22,251 bases of DNA from Prevotella sp. UBA746 (GCA_002298545.1 DBKQ01000111.1:34450-56700), one strand, 5' to 3'; shown: positions 1-7,093, counted from the stretch's first letter. The notes: generated by a model from the letters alone, not told the origin. Numbers and translations are program-made.

Positions 1-1637
1 CAGCCACTCTTTGGCGACAAAGAGCGAAGTCCCTTCGGTGTCAGCAATTCACGCGTACATATATCAAGCACGCCTTTCCGCTGTTCTTGTGATAATGGTG
101 AGTAATCAAGTGCAATAGCGAATATCATGTTAGGACGAACACTCCAGTCCATCATGTTTCCATCCACATAATCAAACAGATAGCCACAGTCGTTTAAGAA
201 TACCTTCACGAAAGACTCCTTGCAGGCAGTGGCTCTGTTTTCCAGTTTTTCCGTCAATTTTGGATTACCGTTAATTTTGTGCAGTCTTGCGGCATATTCG
301 AGTGCATTGTACCAAAGGGCATTAACCTCTACGATATATCCGCTGCGCGGAACAACCGGCTTACCGTTTACCGTGGAATTCATCCATGTCATTACCTTTC
401 CTTTTCCGTCGACATACAATAGATTATTGTCATCAACACGCATATAAGGATGTTTACCGTCTATGATAAAATGGATAATGTCGAAAACGAACTTACCGTA
501 TTTCTTTAGACATTTCTCATCACCAACAACTTTCTCATATTGTTGTATTGCCCAAATAGCCCAAAGCAAGACATCTGGCTGATCTATTTCCGAAATATCT
601 ACAGTCAATGGCTTATCTTCCATAAACTCACGACATCCACGCTCAGCTGTTGCCATCACCTTTTCAAAATACTCCTGTTCATCGATAGACAATGTTAGCC
701 CCGGTAATGAGACAAAAGTATCGCGTGCACGACTCTTGAACCAAGGATAACCGGAAAGGAGATAAGTCTCTGAACCATTCTTGGTATTATGGAACTGATG
801 TGCCGCATTTACAAGACAATGGAAGAAATTATCCCTTGGCTTTCGGTCATCAACTTCTTTCTGGAATAGAGTCTGCATACCGCTCGGTTTACTTTCTGAT
901 GTGGATGCAGCGAAAACAATACTCTCACCTTTTTTTATATCCATCTCGAAATAGCCTGGCACGTAGAGGTCTTCATTAGAATCGTAGCCTCTCTCCTGCT
1001 CCTTCGGATATTCTAATCCTCTATACCAGTCTGGATGAAATATAAAATTGTTTTTCTTGCTGAACTGCATATACAGATAAGGATATCCCTTATACATTCT
1101 TGTCCGTATACCATTAGCAACAATCTCATAGTCATGACTTGCAGCAGAGTTTTCATGCGTAAACTGCCTTACGCTACGAAAGGCGAGGAAAGGTCTGAAA
1201 CGCAACGTCGTCTGACTGTGTGCATCATCTAAGGTATAGCGAATCAATATACGATTCTCATAATGTTGGAATACAACTTCCTTTTTCAGGATAACTCCGC
1301 CTACCCTGTAAATTGTCGTAGGCACCTTGTCGCAATTGAATTCCCGGATATACTTATGCCCATTAGGACTGTAGTTATTGCCCCCATATTTATGTAATCC
1401 GAGATTAAACTCAGCTCCATGCTGAACAACCGTAACATCAAATGAGGAGAGAAGAACATGGTTGTCATTATCCAATTCTGGAACAGGAGCAACCAACAAA
1501 CCATGATATTTACGTGTATTGCAGTCGACAATTGTCGAGCAAGCATACGCACCAGAACGGTTCGTTCTTAAAATCTCTCTTGAAAGAGACTCCTCAAGAT
1601 TTGTCATTAAACTTCTTTCAAATCGAAGATAACTCAT
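1..1637 (-). CDS. Glycogen debranching enzyme, GH133 amylo-alpha-1,6-glucosidase type (partial, C-terminus off the left edge)
   Basis: The frame is open from an ATG at 1637 to the window edge: 545 codons and no stop. It should hydrolyse alpha-1,6 branch points of glycogen or related glucans in the cytoplasm. Residues 1-250 form the N-terminal beta-rich domain, with an RSGAYACSTIVDCNTRKYHG stretch typical of the family start. The (alpha/alpha)6 catalytic domain begins near 270, with YPWFKSRARDTFVSLPGL (298-315), LLYVDGKGKVMTWMN (406-420) and PRSGYIVEVNALWYNAL (430-446). Many relatives have WMD where this has WMN (418-420); the effect is unknown. Only a C-terminal part is missing. In Bacteroidota this gene often precedes a glycosyltransferase and a GH57 amylase; that neighbourhood would lie outside the window. 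It is divergent from the Crp-like gene. The family call is firm; the exact substrate is inferred. Confidence 0.92.
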   Translation of the reverse strand, partial: MSYLRFERSLMTNLEESLSREILRTNRSGAYACSTIVDCNTRKYHGLLVAPVPELDNDNHVLLSSFDVTVVQHGAEFNLGLHKYGGNNYSPNGHKYIREFNCDKVPTTIYRVGGVILKKEVVFQHYENRILIRYTLDDAHSQTTLRFRPFLAFRSVRQFTHENSAASHDYEIVANGIRTRMYKGYPYLYMQFSKKNNFIFHPDWYRGLEYPKEQERGYDSNEDLYVPGYFEMDIKKGESIVFAASTSESKPSGMQTLFQKEVDDRKPRDNFFHCLVNAAHQFHNTKNGSETYLLSGYPWFKSRARDTFVSLPGLTLSIDEQEYFEKVMATAERGCREFMEDKPLTVDISEIDQPDVLLWAIWAIQQYEKVVGDEKCLKKYGKFVFDIIHFIIDGKHPYMRVDDNNLLYVDGKGKVMTWMNSTVNGKPVVPRSGYIVEVNALWYNALEYAARLHKINGNPKLTEKLENRATACKESFVKVFLNDCGYLFDYVDGNMMDWSVRPNMIFAIALDYSPLSQEQRKGVLDICTRELLTPKGLRSLSPKSG

Positions 1638-1716
1638 AATATTCTATTAAGGTGTTAATATTTACATTTTTAGCCATGTAGATCGTGTGTTTTCGCAGTA
1701 CAATCGTTTGGCACTT

Positions 1717-1747
1717 CAAAAATAATAATTTTATCTCAACCTACAAA
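1717..1747 (-). promoter_or_regulatory. Bacteroidota-type promoter for the GH133 gene
   Basis: On the minus strand TTTG (1744-1747) is followed after 19 bases by TATTTTTG (1717-1724). This matches both halves of the TTTG / N19-21 / TAnnTTTG pattern. Transcription would start near 1710, leaving a leader of about 73 nt before the ATG at 1637. Confidence 0.65.
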
Positions 1748-1838
1748 ATATTGAATGACATTTTTCCTATTCTTCGGAATATTTATGTTATAAAGCATAT
1801 TTTTCATGCATAAAGTTAAGTTTTACCAATAAATTTAT

Positions 1839-1846
1839 TAATTTTG
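1839..1846 (+). promoter_or_regulatory. -7 element (TAATTTTG) for the Crp-like gene
   Basis: TAATTTTG matches TAnnTTTG and would start transcription near 1853, about 47 nt before the ATG at 1900. The upstream half is weak: only GTTA or TTAA lies at the expected distance, so an activator may be needed. Nothing else was recognised in the 262-bp gap 1638-1899 apart from the divergent GH133 promoter. Confidence 0.5.
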
Positions 1847-1899
1847 CAGAGGTAAATTCATTTAAACAAATAACATCGAAAAAAGATTGTACCAGCATA

Positions 1900-2604
1900 A
1901 TGACAACTGAAAATAAAATATCAAAGAAAGATATAGAAGAAGTCTTGCTTTCACTTTGGCAACCACTCGGTAACGAAGAGAAAAAATTGATTTTAGAAAA
2001 CTTTTCAACAGAACAATACGAGAAAAATGAATATATATATAAGGAACTTGAGATTCCGAAAAGTATAAAATGCCTGATAAGCGGCAAGGTTAAAATATGT
2101 CGTAACGGTTCTATGGGACGTGACCAGATTCTTAGAACTATTCGCCCCAATGAACTCTTTGGCTTTAGAGCATACTTTGCCAATGATGACTATCTGACTT
2201 CTGCCATTGCATTTGAGACTTCTATAGTAGCCTCAATACCTATGAGCATCATAGAAAAACTGATGCATGAGAACAACAGCGTTTGTATGCAGTTGATTAA
2301 GCAACTTGCCATTGAACTCGGCAAGGCTGACTGCCGTACAATAAATCTCACTCAGAAACATATTCGCGGCAGACTTGCCGATACTTTACTGATGCTCAAG
2401 GAACATTACGGTTTGGAGGAAGACGGCTATACCATCAGTATTTATCTAAGTCGCGAAGATTTTGCCAACATGTCTAATATGACAACGAGCAATGCCATAC
2501 GAACCCTTTCTGCATTCGCCTCTGAAAAGCTTATTGCCATTGACGGAAGAAAAATTAAAATTATAAATGAAGAGGAACTGAAAAAGATTTCCAAAAACGG
2601 ATAA
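1900..2604 (+). CDS. Crp/Fnr-family transcriptional regulator
   Basis: This 234-residue protein has a cyclic-nucleotide-binding-like beta-barrel at about 15-115, a dimerisation helix at about 118-155 and a C-terminal winged helix (LSREDFANMSNMTTSNAIRTL, about 183-203). The segment LFGFRAYFANDDYLTSAIAFE (86-106) replaces the phosphate-binding cassette of E. coli CRP, which carries GEL and RxS residues. cAMP binding is therefore unlikely. There is no N-terminal Cys cluster of the Fnr type, so an iron-sulfur sensor is also unlikely. It should bind DNA as a dimer; ligand and targets are unknown. It is transcribed away from the GH133 gene across 262 bp and ends at a terminator shared with the convergent lipid-kinase gene. 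There is no clear Shine-Dalgarno sequence, as usual in this phylum. The family is sure; the role is not. Confidence 0.9.
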   Translation: MTTENKISKKDIEEVLLSLWQPLGNEEKKLILENFSTEQYEKNEYIYKELEIPKSIKCLISGKVKICRNGSMGRDQILRTIRPNELFGFRAYFANDDYLTSAIAFETSIVASIPMSIIEKLMHENNSVCMQLIKQLAIELGKADCRTINLTQKHIRGRLADTLLMLKEHYGLEEDGYTISIYLSREDFANMSNMTTSNAIRTLSAFASEKLIAIDGRKIKIINEEELKKISKNG

Positions 2605-2619
2605 TTTTTATCATATATA

Positions 2620-2664
2620 TTTTGCTGTTCCGCGAATAAAAGTTTTTATTCCGGAACAGCAAAA
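2620..2664. terminator. Bidirectional terminator hairpin between convergent genes
   Basis: Arm 2620-2632 (TTTTGCTGTTCCG) pairs perfectly with 2652-2664. The stem continues, past one bulged C at 2633, with GAATAAAA (2634-2641) pairing to TTTTATTC (2644-2651), leaving a 2-base loop. The total is 21 bp. The outer end is A/T-rich on both strands, so RNA from either side would end in U residues. It lies 15 nt after the regulator stop and 2 nt after the lipid-kinase stop. Confidence 0.85.
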
Positions 2665-2666
2665 TC

Positions 2667-3605
2667 TTATTCTGGAATGAGGAAATTGATTACTTCCTGT
2701 TCCACTCCTATTGTATATTTACCAACAGGTGTACTCATGAGTCTACCGTCTACTGATACAAGAGCATTTGGAGCCTCTACAACAACCATGTTACGAATTC
2801 TATAAGGATGAACACTCTTGTGATTTAGAAATTTACCTGTCAACAGCAGGTAAAATCCCTCTATCAATTGTACCATCTGCGGATGGTATACAAGGGAAAC
2901 ATCAAGCAATCCGTTGTAAGGCACAGCATTTGGTGTCTGCCCGTAACCTTCGGCATTACCGACACACAACGTCATAACTTTCCTCTTTATTTCTTCATCA
3001 TTGATTTTAAGATGCATGCGGTATTCTAAACGCTGGAATACCATGAGTAACATTGAGAAAATATACGACAGCGTTCTTGAGCCGAATAGTTTGCGAGTTT
3101 GATTCCTTAAATTCATTATTGCCGACAGCAGACCGATATTTACGCAATTCAAAAAATAACGATGACATTTCTCTCCTTTTGAATTGACATAACGGATGCA
3201 TCCTAAGTCCACTTTTCTAACTCTACCCTCTTTCAGCCATTTTATAGTCTGTTCAAGTTCTGATTCTTTAAATCCCCAATAACGGGCAAAGTCATTCATC
3301 AAACCATTTGGTATAACACCAAGTCTAACAGAATTCCTTGTCGCTTCATCTGCTTCCATAATACAATTTACGGCATCATTTAAAGCAGAATCTCCCCCCA
3401 CTATTATAATTGTCTTATAGCCGTTGTTGAGCATCATGTTCATCAGTCTAACAACACTGCTACTTTTCTCACTCTGCACAAAATCGTATTCTATTCCATT
3501 CGATTTCAGGCATTTCTCTACCTTCTCCCAACGACCCGAGGCAGAAGACAGAAAACTTTTTCGTGGGCAATAAAGAATTCCCCATCGTGTTTGCTGTTGC
3601 AACAT
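2667..3605 (-). CDS. Diacylglycerol kinase catalytic-domain (YegS/BmrU-like) lipid kinase homologue with altered motifs
   Basis: The 312 residues follow the whole length of the bacterial DAGK/YegS family: an N-terminal nucleotide-binding domain and a C-terminal beta-sandwich domain. Recognisable signatures are GGDSALNDAVN (70-80), PNGLMNDFAR (99-108), YFLNCVNIGL (150-159), GNAEGYGQTPNAVPYNGLLDV (216-236) and VDGR (285-288). The family normally has GGDGT at the first site and GTGNDFAR at the second. Here the glycines that contact ATP are replaced by S-A and by N-G-L-M, while the Asp and Asn framework is kept. It could still phosphorylate a lipid such as diacylglycerol, or have changed donor or function. 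The start lies 3 nt after the miaA stop, so the two genes are probably one transcript. The fold is confident; the activity is uncertain. Confidence 0.8.
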   Translation of the reverse strand: MLQQQTRWGILYCPRKSFLSSASGRWEKVEKCLKSNGIEYDFVQSEKSSSVVRLMNMMLNNGYKTIIIVGGDSALNDAVNCIMEADEATRNSVRLGVIPNGLMNDFARYWGFKESELEQTIKWLKEGRVRKVDLGCIRYVNSKGEKCHRYFLNCVNIGLLSAIMNLRNQTRKLFGSRTLSYIFSMLLMVFQRLEYRMHLKINDEEIKRKVMTLCVGNAEGYGQTPNAVPYNGLLDVSLVYHPQMVQLIEGFYLLLTGKFLNHKSVHPYRIRNMVVVEAPNALVSVDGRLMSTPVGKYTIGVEQEVINFLIPE

Positions 3606-3608
3606 AAT

Positions 3609-4565
3609 TTACCCTTCCTGTTTTTTATCCATATAGGATTTGATTATATTTCGTATAACTCTTATCTTTTCGTCCATGCTATCTTGGGCTTTTATCCAAT
3701 TTATGCTGAACCCTCTTCGTTCCATACCTCTAAACCAGGTCATCTGACGCTTGGCGAACTGATGTATCGCTATCTCTAAAGTGCGCACCATCTCGTCATA
3801 CGAAAGTTTGCCGGTTAGATATTCTGTTACAAATTTGTATTCGAGTCCATAATAAATTAAGTTCTCTGCTGGAATTCCGGAATCAAGCAAGCTCTTCACT
3901 TCTTCTATCATTCCACTGTCAAGTCTCTGTCTTAATCGACGACTTATCTTTTCTCTTCTGAGCTCTCGATCTATCTCCACACCGATTATTACAGTATCGA
4001 TTTTCGGAAATTCCCTTTCCTCTACAGGGGTATCTCTGTATGCTGTCTCGATTTCTATCGCTCGTATTGCTCGTTTTGCAGTATCAACATCCGTTGTGTT
4101 GTGCATTACTGAGTTGTTCTCCTCCTTTAGTTTCTCCAGTATCAAAGTAAGTTCTTCGAGCGTTTTTCCTTCAAGACTTTTCCTCAGTTTCTCATTCTCT
4201 GGAACCGGAATCAGTCGATACCCTTTGAGCACAGACTCGATATATAATCCTGTGCCACCACAAAGTATGACATTCTTATTCCTGCTACGCACCTCTGAAT
4301 ATGCATCGAGAAAATCCCTTTGATATTCAAAGAGATTATATTTTGTTCCCGGATCCATAATATCGATTAGATGATATGGTATGTTTACACCATCAACACA
4401 ATAGTCTGCAAGGTCTTTTCCTGTACCGATATCCATTCTGCGATATACCTGACGCGAGTCTGCACTTATTATTTCTGCTTCAATATCTTTTGCAAGATGA
4501 GCAGCAAGTTCCGTTTTTCCACTTGCTGTTGGTCCCAGAATGGTTATCATTGGCATTTTTTCCAT
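3609..4565 (-). CDS. miaA: tRNA dimethylallyltransferase MiaA
   Basis: MiaA transfers the dimethylallyl group from DMAPP to N6 of A37 in tRNAs that read codons starting with U. The 318-residue protein has the P-loop GPTASGKT (11-18), the ADSRQVYRRMDIGTGKD block (35-51), IPYHLIDIMDPG and the CGGTGLY motif (about 102-108). Towards the C-terminus AKRQMTWFRGM is the usual MiaA end. Length is normal for the family. The start gives MEKMPMITILGPT; a second ATG three codons later is also possible. It has its own promoter just upstream, overlapping the gapA terminator, and the lipid-kinase gene follows after 3 nt. Confidence 0.97.
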   Translation of the reverse strand: MEKMPMITILGPTASGKTELAAHLAKDIEAEIISADSRQVYRRMDIGTGKDLADYCVDGVNIPYHLIDIMDPGTKYNLFEYQRDFLDAYSEVRSRNKNVILCGGTGLYIESVLKGYRLIPVPENEKLRKSLEGKTLEELTLILEKLKEENNSVMHNTTDVDTAKRAIRAIEIETAYRDTPVEEREFPKIDTVIIGVEIDRELRREKISRRLRQRLDSGMIEEVKSLLDSGIPAENLIYYGLEYKFVTEYLTGKLSYDEMVRTLEIAIHQFAKRQMTWFRGMERRGFSINWIKAQDSMDEKIRVIRNIIKSYMDKKQEG

Positions 4566-4608
4566 ATCAAAAATCTGATGTTTTTTTAGAGAAATTATTT
4601 TTCGGGAA

Positions 4609-4639
4609 CAAAAGTAGAAAAAAAAGACCGCACGGCAAA
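4609..4639 (-). promoter_or_regulatory. miaA promoter, -33 half inside the gapA terminator
   Basis: On the minus strand TTTG (4636-4639) is followed after 19 bases by TACTTTTG (4609-4616), a full match to the Bacteroidota pattern. Transcription would start near 4602, about 37 nt before the miaA ATG. The TTTG lies in the apical part of the gapA terminator hairpin. Confidence 0.7.
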
Positions 4640-4656
4640 GCCGAACGGTCTTTTTT
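4620..4656 (-). terminator. gapA intrinsic terminator
   Basis: Arm AAAAAAGACCG (4620-4630) pairs with CGGTCTTTTTT (4646-4656). An inner stem CGGC (4633-4636) pairs with GCCG (4640-4643) around an AAA loop, separated by a 2x2 internal loop. The minus-strand transcript reads into a U run right after the GC stem. It starts 28 nt beyond the gapA stop. The plus-strand sequence is also T-rich, so it may work both ways. Confidence 0.9.
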
Positions 4657-4683
4657 ATACTAAATGTTAATCACTTTTCTTGA

Positions 4684-5715
4684 TTAGCCATTGTGCTTCT
4701 TCATGATCTTGATCAGATCAACAACCTTGTGAGAGTAACCAATCTCGTTGTCATACCAAGAAACAACCTTTACGAAGTTGTCTGTGAGGTATACACCTGC
4801 GTTAGCATCGAAGATAGAAGTCAATGGGCAACCCAGGAAGTCAGAAGAAACAACAGCGTCCTCTGTGTAACCCAGTACACCCTTCAACTCACCCTCAGAA
4901 GCAGCCTTCATGGCAGCGCAGATAGCCTCCTTAGTTGCAGGCTTCTTCAAGTTTACAGTCAGGTCTACTACAGAAACGTCCAATGTAGGAACACGCATTG
5001 AGATACCAGTCAGCTTACCGTTCAGCTCAGGAATAACCTTACCTACAGCCTTAGCAGCACCAGTTGTTGAAGGGATGATGTTGCCGGCAGCAGCACGGCC
5101 ACCACGCCAATCCTTCATAGAAGGACCGTCAACAGTCTTCTGTGTAGCAGTTGTAGAGTGAACAGTTGTCATCAAACCAGTCTCGATACCGAAGTTGTCG
5201 TTCAGAACCTTAGCGATAGGAGCCAAGCAGTTTGTTGTACAAGATGCGTTAGAAACGATCTGCTGTCCAGCGTATGTATCAGTGTTTACACCGCAAACGA
5301 ACATGTCAGCCTGACGGCCATCCTCACCCTTCTTTGAAGGAGCAGAAAGAACAACATACTTAGCACCAGCCTTCAGGTGCTTCTCAGCCTTCTCATAAGC
5401 AAGGAACAGACCTGTAGACTCTACTACATACTCTGCACCAACCTCGTCCCACTTCAAGTTCTCTGGGTCACGCTCTGCAGTAACACGGATGTGGTTACCG
5501 TTAACGATCAGCTCGCTCTTCTCAACGTCAGCCTCGATAGTACCGTCGAACTGTCCGTGCATTGTGTCATACTTCAACATGTAAGCCATGTAGTCAACAG
5601 GACACAAGTCGTTGATAGCTACTACCTGTACTTCTTTTGCGTTCTCAGCCTCTACTGTTGAGCGGAAAACGAAACGGCCGATACGGCCAAAACCGTTAAT
5701 ACCAATCTTAATCAT
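4684..5715 (-). CDS. gapA: Glyceraldehyde-3-phosphate dehydrogenase, type I, phosphorylating
   Basis: This enzyme oxidises glyceraldehyde-3-phosphate to 1,3-bisphosphoglycerate with NAD+ in glycolysis. The 343-residue protein begins with the Rossmann signature INGFGRIGR (6-14). The active site SNASCTTNCLAP (155-166) carries catalytic Cys159, and His186 (TTVHSTTA) is its partner. KDWRGGRAAAGNIIPSTTGAA (201-221) is the phosphate-binding loop, and WYDNEIGYS near the C-terminus is the family end motif. The Asp in AINDL suits NAD rather than NADP. Codon choice is narrow and GC-richer than in the neighbours, as expected for a highly expressed gene. It has its own leader and a strong terminator, so it is probably monocistronic. 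Confidence 0.98.
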   Translation of the reverse strand: MIKIGINGFGRIGRFVFRSTVEAENAKEVQVVAINDLCPVDYMAYMLKYDTMHGQFDGTIEADVEKSELIVNGNHIRVTAERDPENLKWDEVGAEYVVESTGLFLAYEKAEKHLKAGAKYVVLSAPSKKGEDGRQADMFVCGVNTDTYAGQQIVSNASCTTNCLAPIAKVLNDNFGIETGLMTTVHSTTATQKTVDGPSMKDWRGGRAAAGNIIPSTTGAAKAVGKVIPELNGKLTGISMRVPTLDVSVVDLTVNLKKPATKEAICAAMKAASEGELKGVLGYTEDAVVSSDFLGCPLTSIFDANAGVYLTDNFVKVVSWYDNEIGYSHKVVDLIKIMKKHNG

Positions 5716-5864
5716 TGTTTTGTTTATTTTAAGTTGAAAATAAAATATTTACTTCTTTTTATAAATTACATGCAAGTTTCTATACCTATTATATTCTATA
5801 ATGCGCCAAGCGACACATAAAAGTTTTTGAACCCCATATTGAGGATTTCTTTCTCTTTCGGGCG

Positions 5865-5872
5865 CAAAGTTA
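5865..5872 (-). promoter_or_regulatory. -7 element (TAACTTTG) for gapA
   Basis: The minus strand reads TAACTTTG. A TTTG lies 22 bases upstream (5895-5898 on this map), one base wider than the usual range. Transcription would start near 5858, giving gapA a leader of about 142 nt. No known riboswitch or strong hairpin was recognised in that leader. Confidence 0.55.
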
Positions 5873-5884
5873 CAAAAAAATCTC

Positions 5885-5892
5885 TACATTTG
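5885..5892 (+). promoter_or_regulatory. -7 element (TACATTTG) for mscL
   Basis: TACATTTG matches TAnnTTTG and would start transcription near 5899, 33 nt before the mscL ATG. No clear TTTG is seen at the -33 position, which falls on the -7 element of the divergent gapA promoter. Confidence 0.6.
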
Positions 5893-5931
5893 CACAAATA
5901 TTTTCTATTAAATAATATAAAAATTACACTT

Positions 5932-6357
5932 ATGGGAAAATTTATCAATGAATTTAAAGAGTTTGCCGTAAAAGGGAACGCCGTTGATATGGCTGTCGGT
6001 GTCATCATCGGTGGTGCTTTCGGCAAGATTGTGTCGTCTATCGTCGATGATATCATTATGCCTCCTATCGGATGGCTTATTGGTGGGGTTAACTTTACTG
6101 ACCTCAAGATTACGCTGCCTACGGAGGAGATTGCCGGACAGACTCTGCCTGCCGCTACAATAAACTATGGTAATTTCTTGCAGACAACTTTCGATTTTAT
6201 CATTATTGCATTCTGCGTTTTCCTTCTCGTCAAGGGTATCAACCGCTTGGCTCGCAAGAAGGAGGAAGCTCCCGTAGAGGAAACTAAGGCTCCAGAACCT
6301 TCTAATGAGGAAAAACTGCTTACTGAAATCCGTGACTTACTGAAAGAAAAAAATTAG
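5932..6357 (+). CDS. mscL: Large-conductance mechanosensitive channel MscL
   Basis: MscL opens under membrane tension and releases solutes during osmotic downshock. The 141-residue protein begins MGKFINEFKEFAVKGN, the conserved N-terminal amphipathic helix. TM1 spans about 17-45 (VDMAVGVIIGGAFGKIVSSIVDDIIMPP in outline), and a periplasmic loop with INYGNF (77-82) leads into TM2 at about 82-103. A charged cytoplasmic tail ends in a predicted helix (NEEKLLTEIRDLLKEK). The ATG at 5932 is chosen because the frame upstream has no homology to the family and crosses the promoter. The stop codon TAG lies inside the first unit of a 7-bp repeat array. Confidence 0.97.
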   Translation: MGKFINEFKEFAVKGNAVDMAVGVIIGGAFGKIVSSIVDDIIMPPIGWLIGGVNFTDLKITLPTEEIAGQTLPAATINYGNFLQTTFDFIIIAFCVFLLVKGINRLARKKEEAPVEETKAPEPSNEEKLLTEIRDLLKEKN

Positions 6358-6394
6358 GGATTAGAGATTAAGGATTAGAGATTAGGGATTGAAT
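6353..6394 (+). repeat. Heptanucleotide tandem array (ATTAGRG-like) starting in the mscL stop codon
   Basis: Six consecutive 7-base units read ATTAGGG, ATTAGAG, ATTAAGG, ATTAGAG, ATTAGGG and a decayed ATTGAAT. The mscL TAG stop is part of the first unit. The array lies between the stop and the shared terminator. Its function is unknown; it may be a slippage product. Confidence 0.85.
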
Positions 6395-6404
6395 GCCCAA
6401 AAAT

Positions 6405-6441
6405 AAAGGTGCAAAGAACATTCGAAACTCTTTGCACCTTT
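6405..6441. terminator. Bidirectional terminator between mscL and frr
   Basis: AAAGGTGCAAAGA (6405-6417) pairs perfectly over 13 bp with TCTTTGCACCTTT (6429-6441) around an 11-base loop. Flanking T-rich sequence on the plus strand (TTTATAT) and on the minus strand (TTTATTTTTGGG) lets it serve both convergent genes. Confidence 0.85.
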
Positions 6442-6465
6442 TATATTATATTCTCTCTCGATATT

Positions 6466-7026
6466 TTATACTGTCATTATTTCCTTATTCTTTGCAGCCA
6501 GCAAATCATCAACTTTCTTGATATATTTGTCGTGAATCTTCTGCAATTCATTCTCTGCATCCTTCTCGTTATCCTCAGAAAGTCCGTCTTTTATTGCCTT
6601 CTTAAGTTTGTCCTTAATGTCAGCACGAACATTTCTAACCTGTACTTTTACTTTCTCACCTATTTTATTACATTGCTTTGCCAATTCTTTACGGCGTTCC
6701 TCAGTTGGCTGAGGTATTCCCAAACGGATAATCTCACCGTTGTTTTCCGGTGTGATACCTACCTCGGAATCCATGATCGCCTTCTCTATTTCACGAATCA
6801 TCTTCTTGTCCCATGGCTTAATGGCTATTGTTCTGGCATCAGGAACAGAAACACTCGCCACCTGGTTTAGAGGAACTTTTGATCCATACGAATCAACTCT
6901 AACGCAATCAAGGATTGCCACATTTGCACGTCCGGCACGTATACGGTTTAGCTCCTCCTCAAGATACAGAGTTGCCATCTCCATTTTCTCTTCGCTGTCT
7001 TTCAGCGTCTGCTTTACATCTATCAT
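6466..7026 (-). CDS. frr: Ribosome recycling factor
   Basis: RRF works with EF-G to split the post-termination ribosome. The 186 residues match the family length (about 185). The protein has the three-helix bundle and small beta domain in the usual order, with ELNRIRAGRANVAILDCVRVDSYG near residues 25-48 and LNQVASVSVPDARTIAIKPWDK at about 53-74. RLGIPQPTEERRKELAKQ (about 101-118) is the standard hinge and third-helix motif. It has its own promoter and shares a terminator with the convergent mscL gene. pgk, upstream on the same strand, ends at its own terminator, so frr is probably transcribed alone. Confidence 0.98.
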   Translation of the reverse strand: MIDVKQTLKDSEEKMEMATLYLEEELNRIRAGRANVAILDCVRVDSYGSKVPLNQVASVSVPDARTIAIKPWDKKMIREIEKAIMDSEVGITPENNGEIIRLGIPQPTEERRKELAKQCNKIGEKVKVQVRNVRADIKDKLKKAIKDGLSEDNEKDAENELQKIHDKYIKKVDDLLAAKNKEIMTV

Positions 7027-7031
7027 ATTCT

Positions 7032-7062
7032 TTTGTTTTTTTGTTTTTCAATATTACTTTTG
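7032..7062 (+). promoter_or_regulatory. Plus-strand promoter-like sequence with no gene downstream
   Basis: TTTG (7032-7035), 19 bases, then TACTTTTG (7055-7062) is a full consensus match on the plus strand. It would start RNA near 7069, going into the frr-pgk gap. It overlaps the frr promoter face to face. The region is AT-rich, so a chance match is possible. Confidence 0.35.
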
Positions 7063-7093
7063 CAAAAATAAGTATAAATTATGAAGTATGCAA
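7063..7093 (-). promoter_or_regulatory. frr promoter
   Basis: On the minus strand GTTG (TTG at 7091-7093), 20 bases, then TATTTTTG (7063-7070). Transcription would start near 7056, about 30 nt before the frr ATG. Confidence 0.6.

Noticed and set aside
1035..1639. Small plus- and minus-strand frames within the left-edge gene
   Set aside because: They lie in the wrong frame or strand to the GH133 coding frame, which is open over the whole interval and carries the family motifs.
1788..2183. 131-codon minus-strand open frame
   Set aside because: Antisense to the Crp-like regulator and its leader, with no motif. The regulator has clear domain support.
5827..5931. N-terminal extension of mscL to an earlier ATG
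   Set aside because: It would add 35 residues absent from the family and would cover the TACATTTG promoter. MGKFINEF at 5932 is the normal start.
6353..6394. Telomere-like or CRISPR-like repeat
   Set aside because: The units resemble TTAGGG only by base composition. The array is short, internal and has no spacers.
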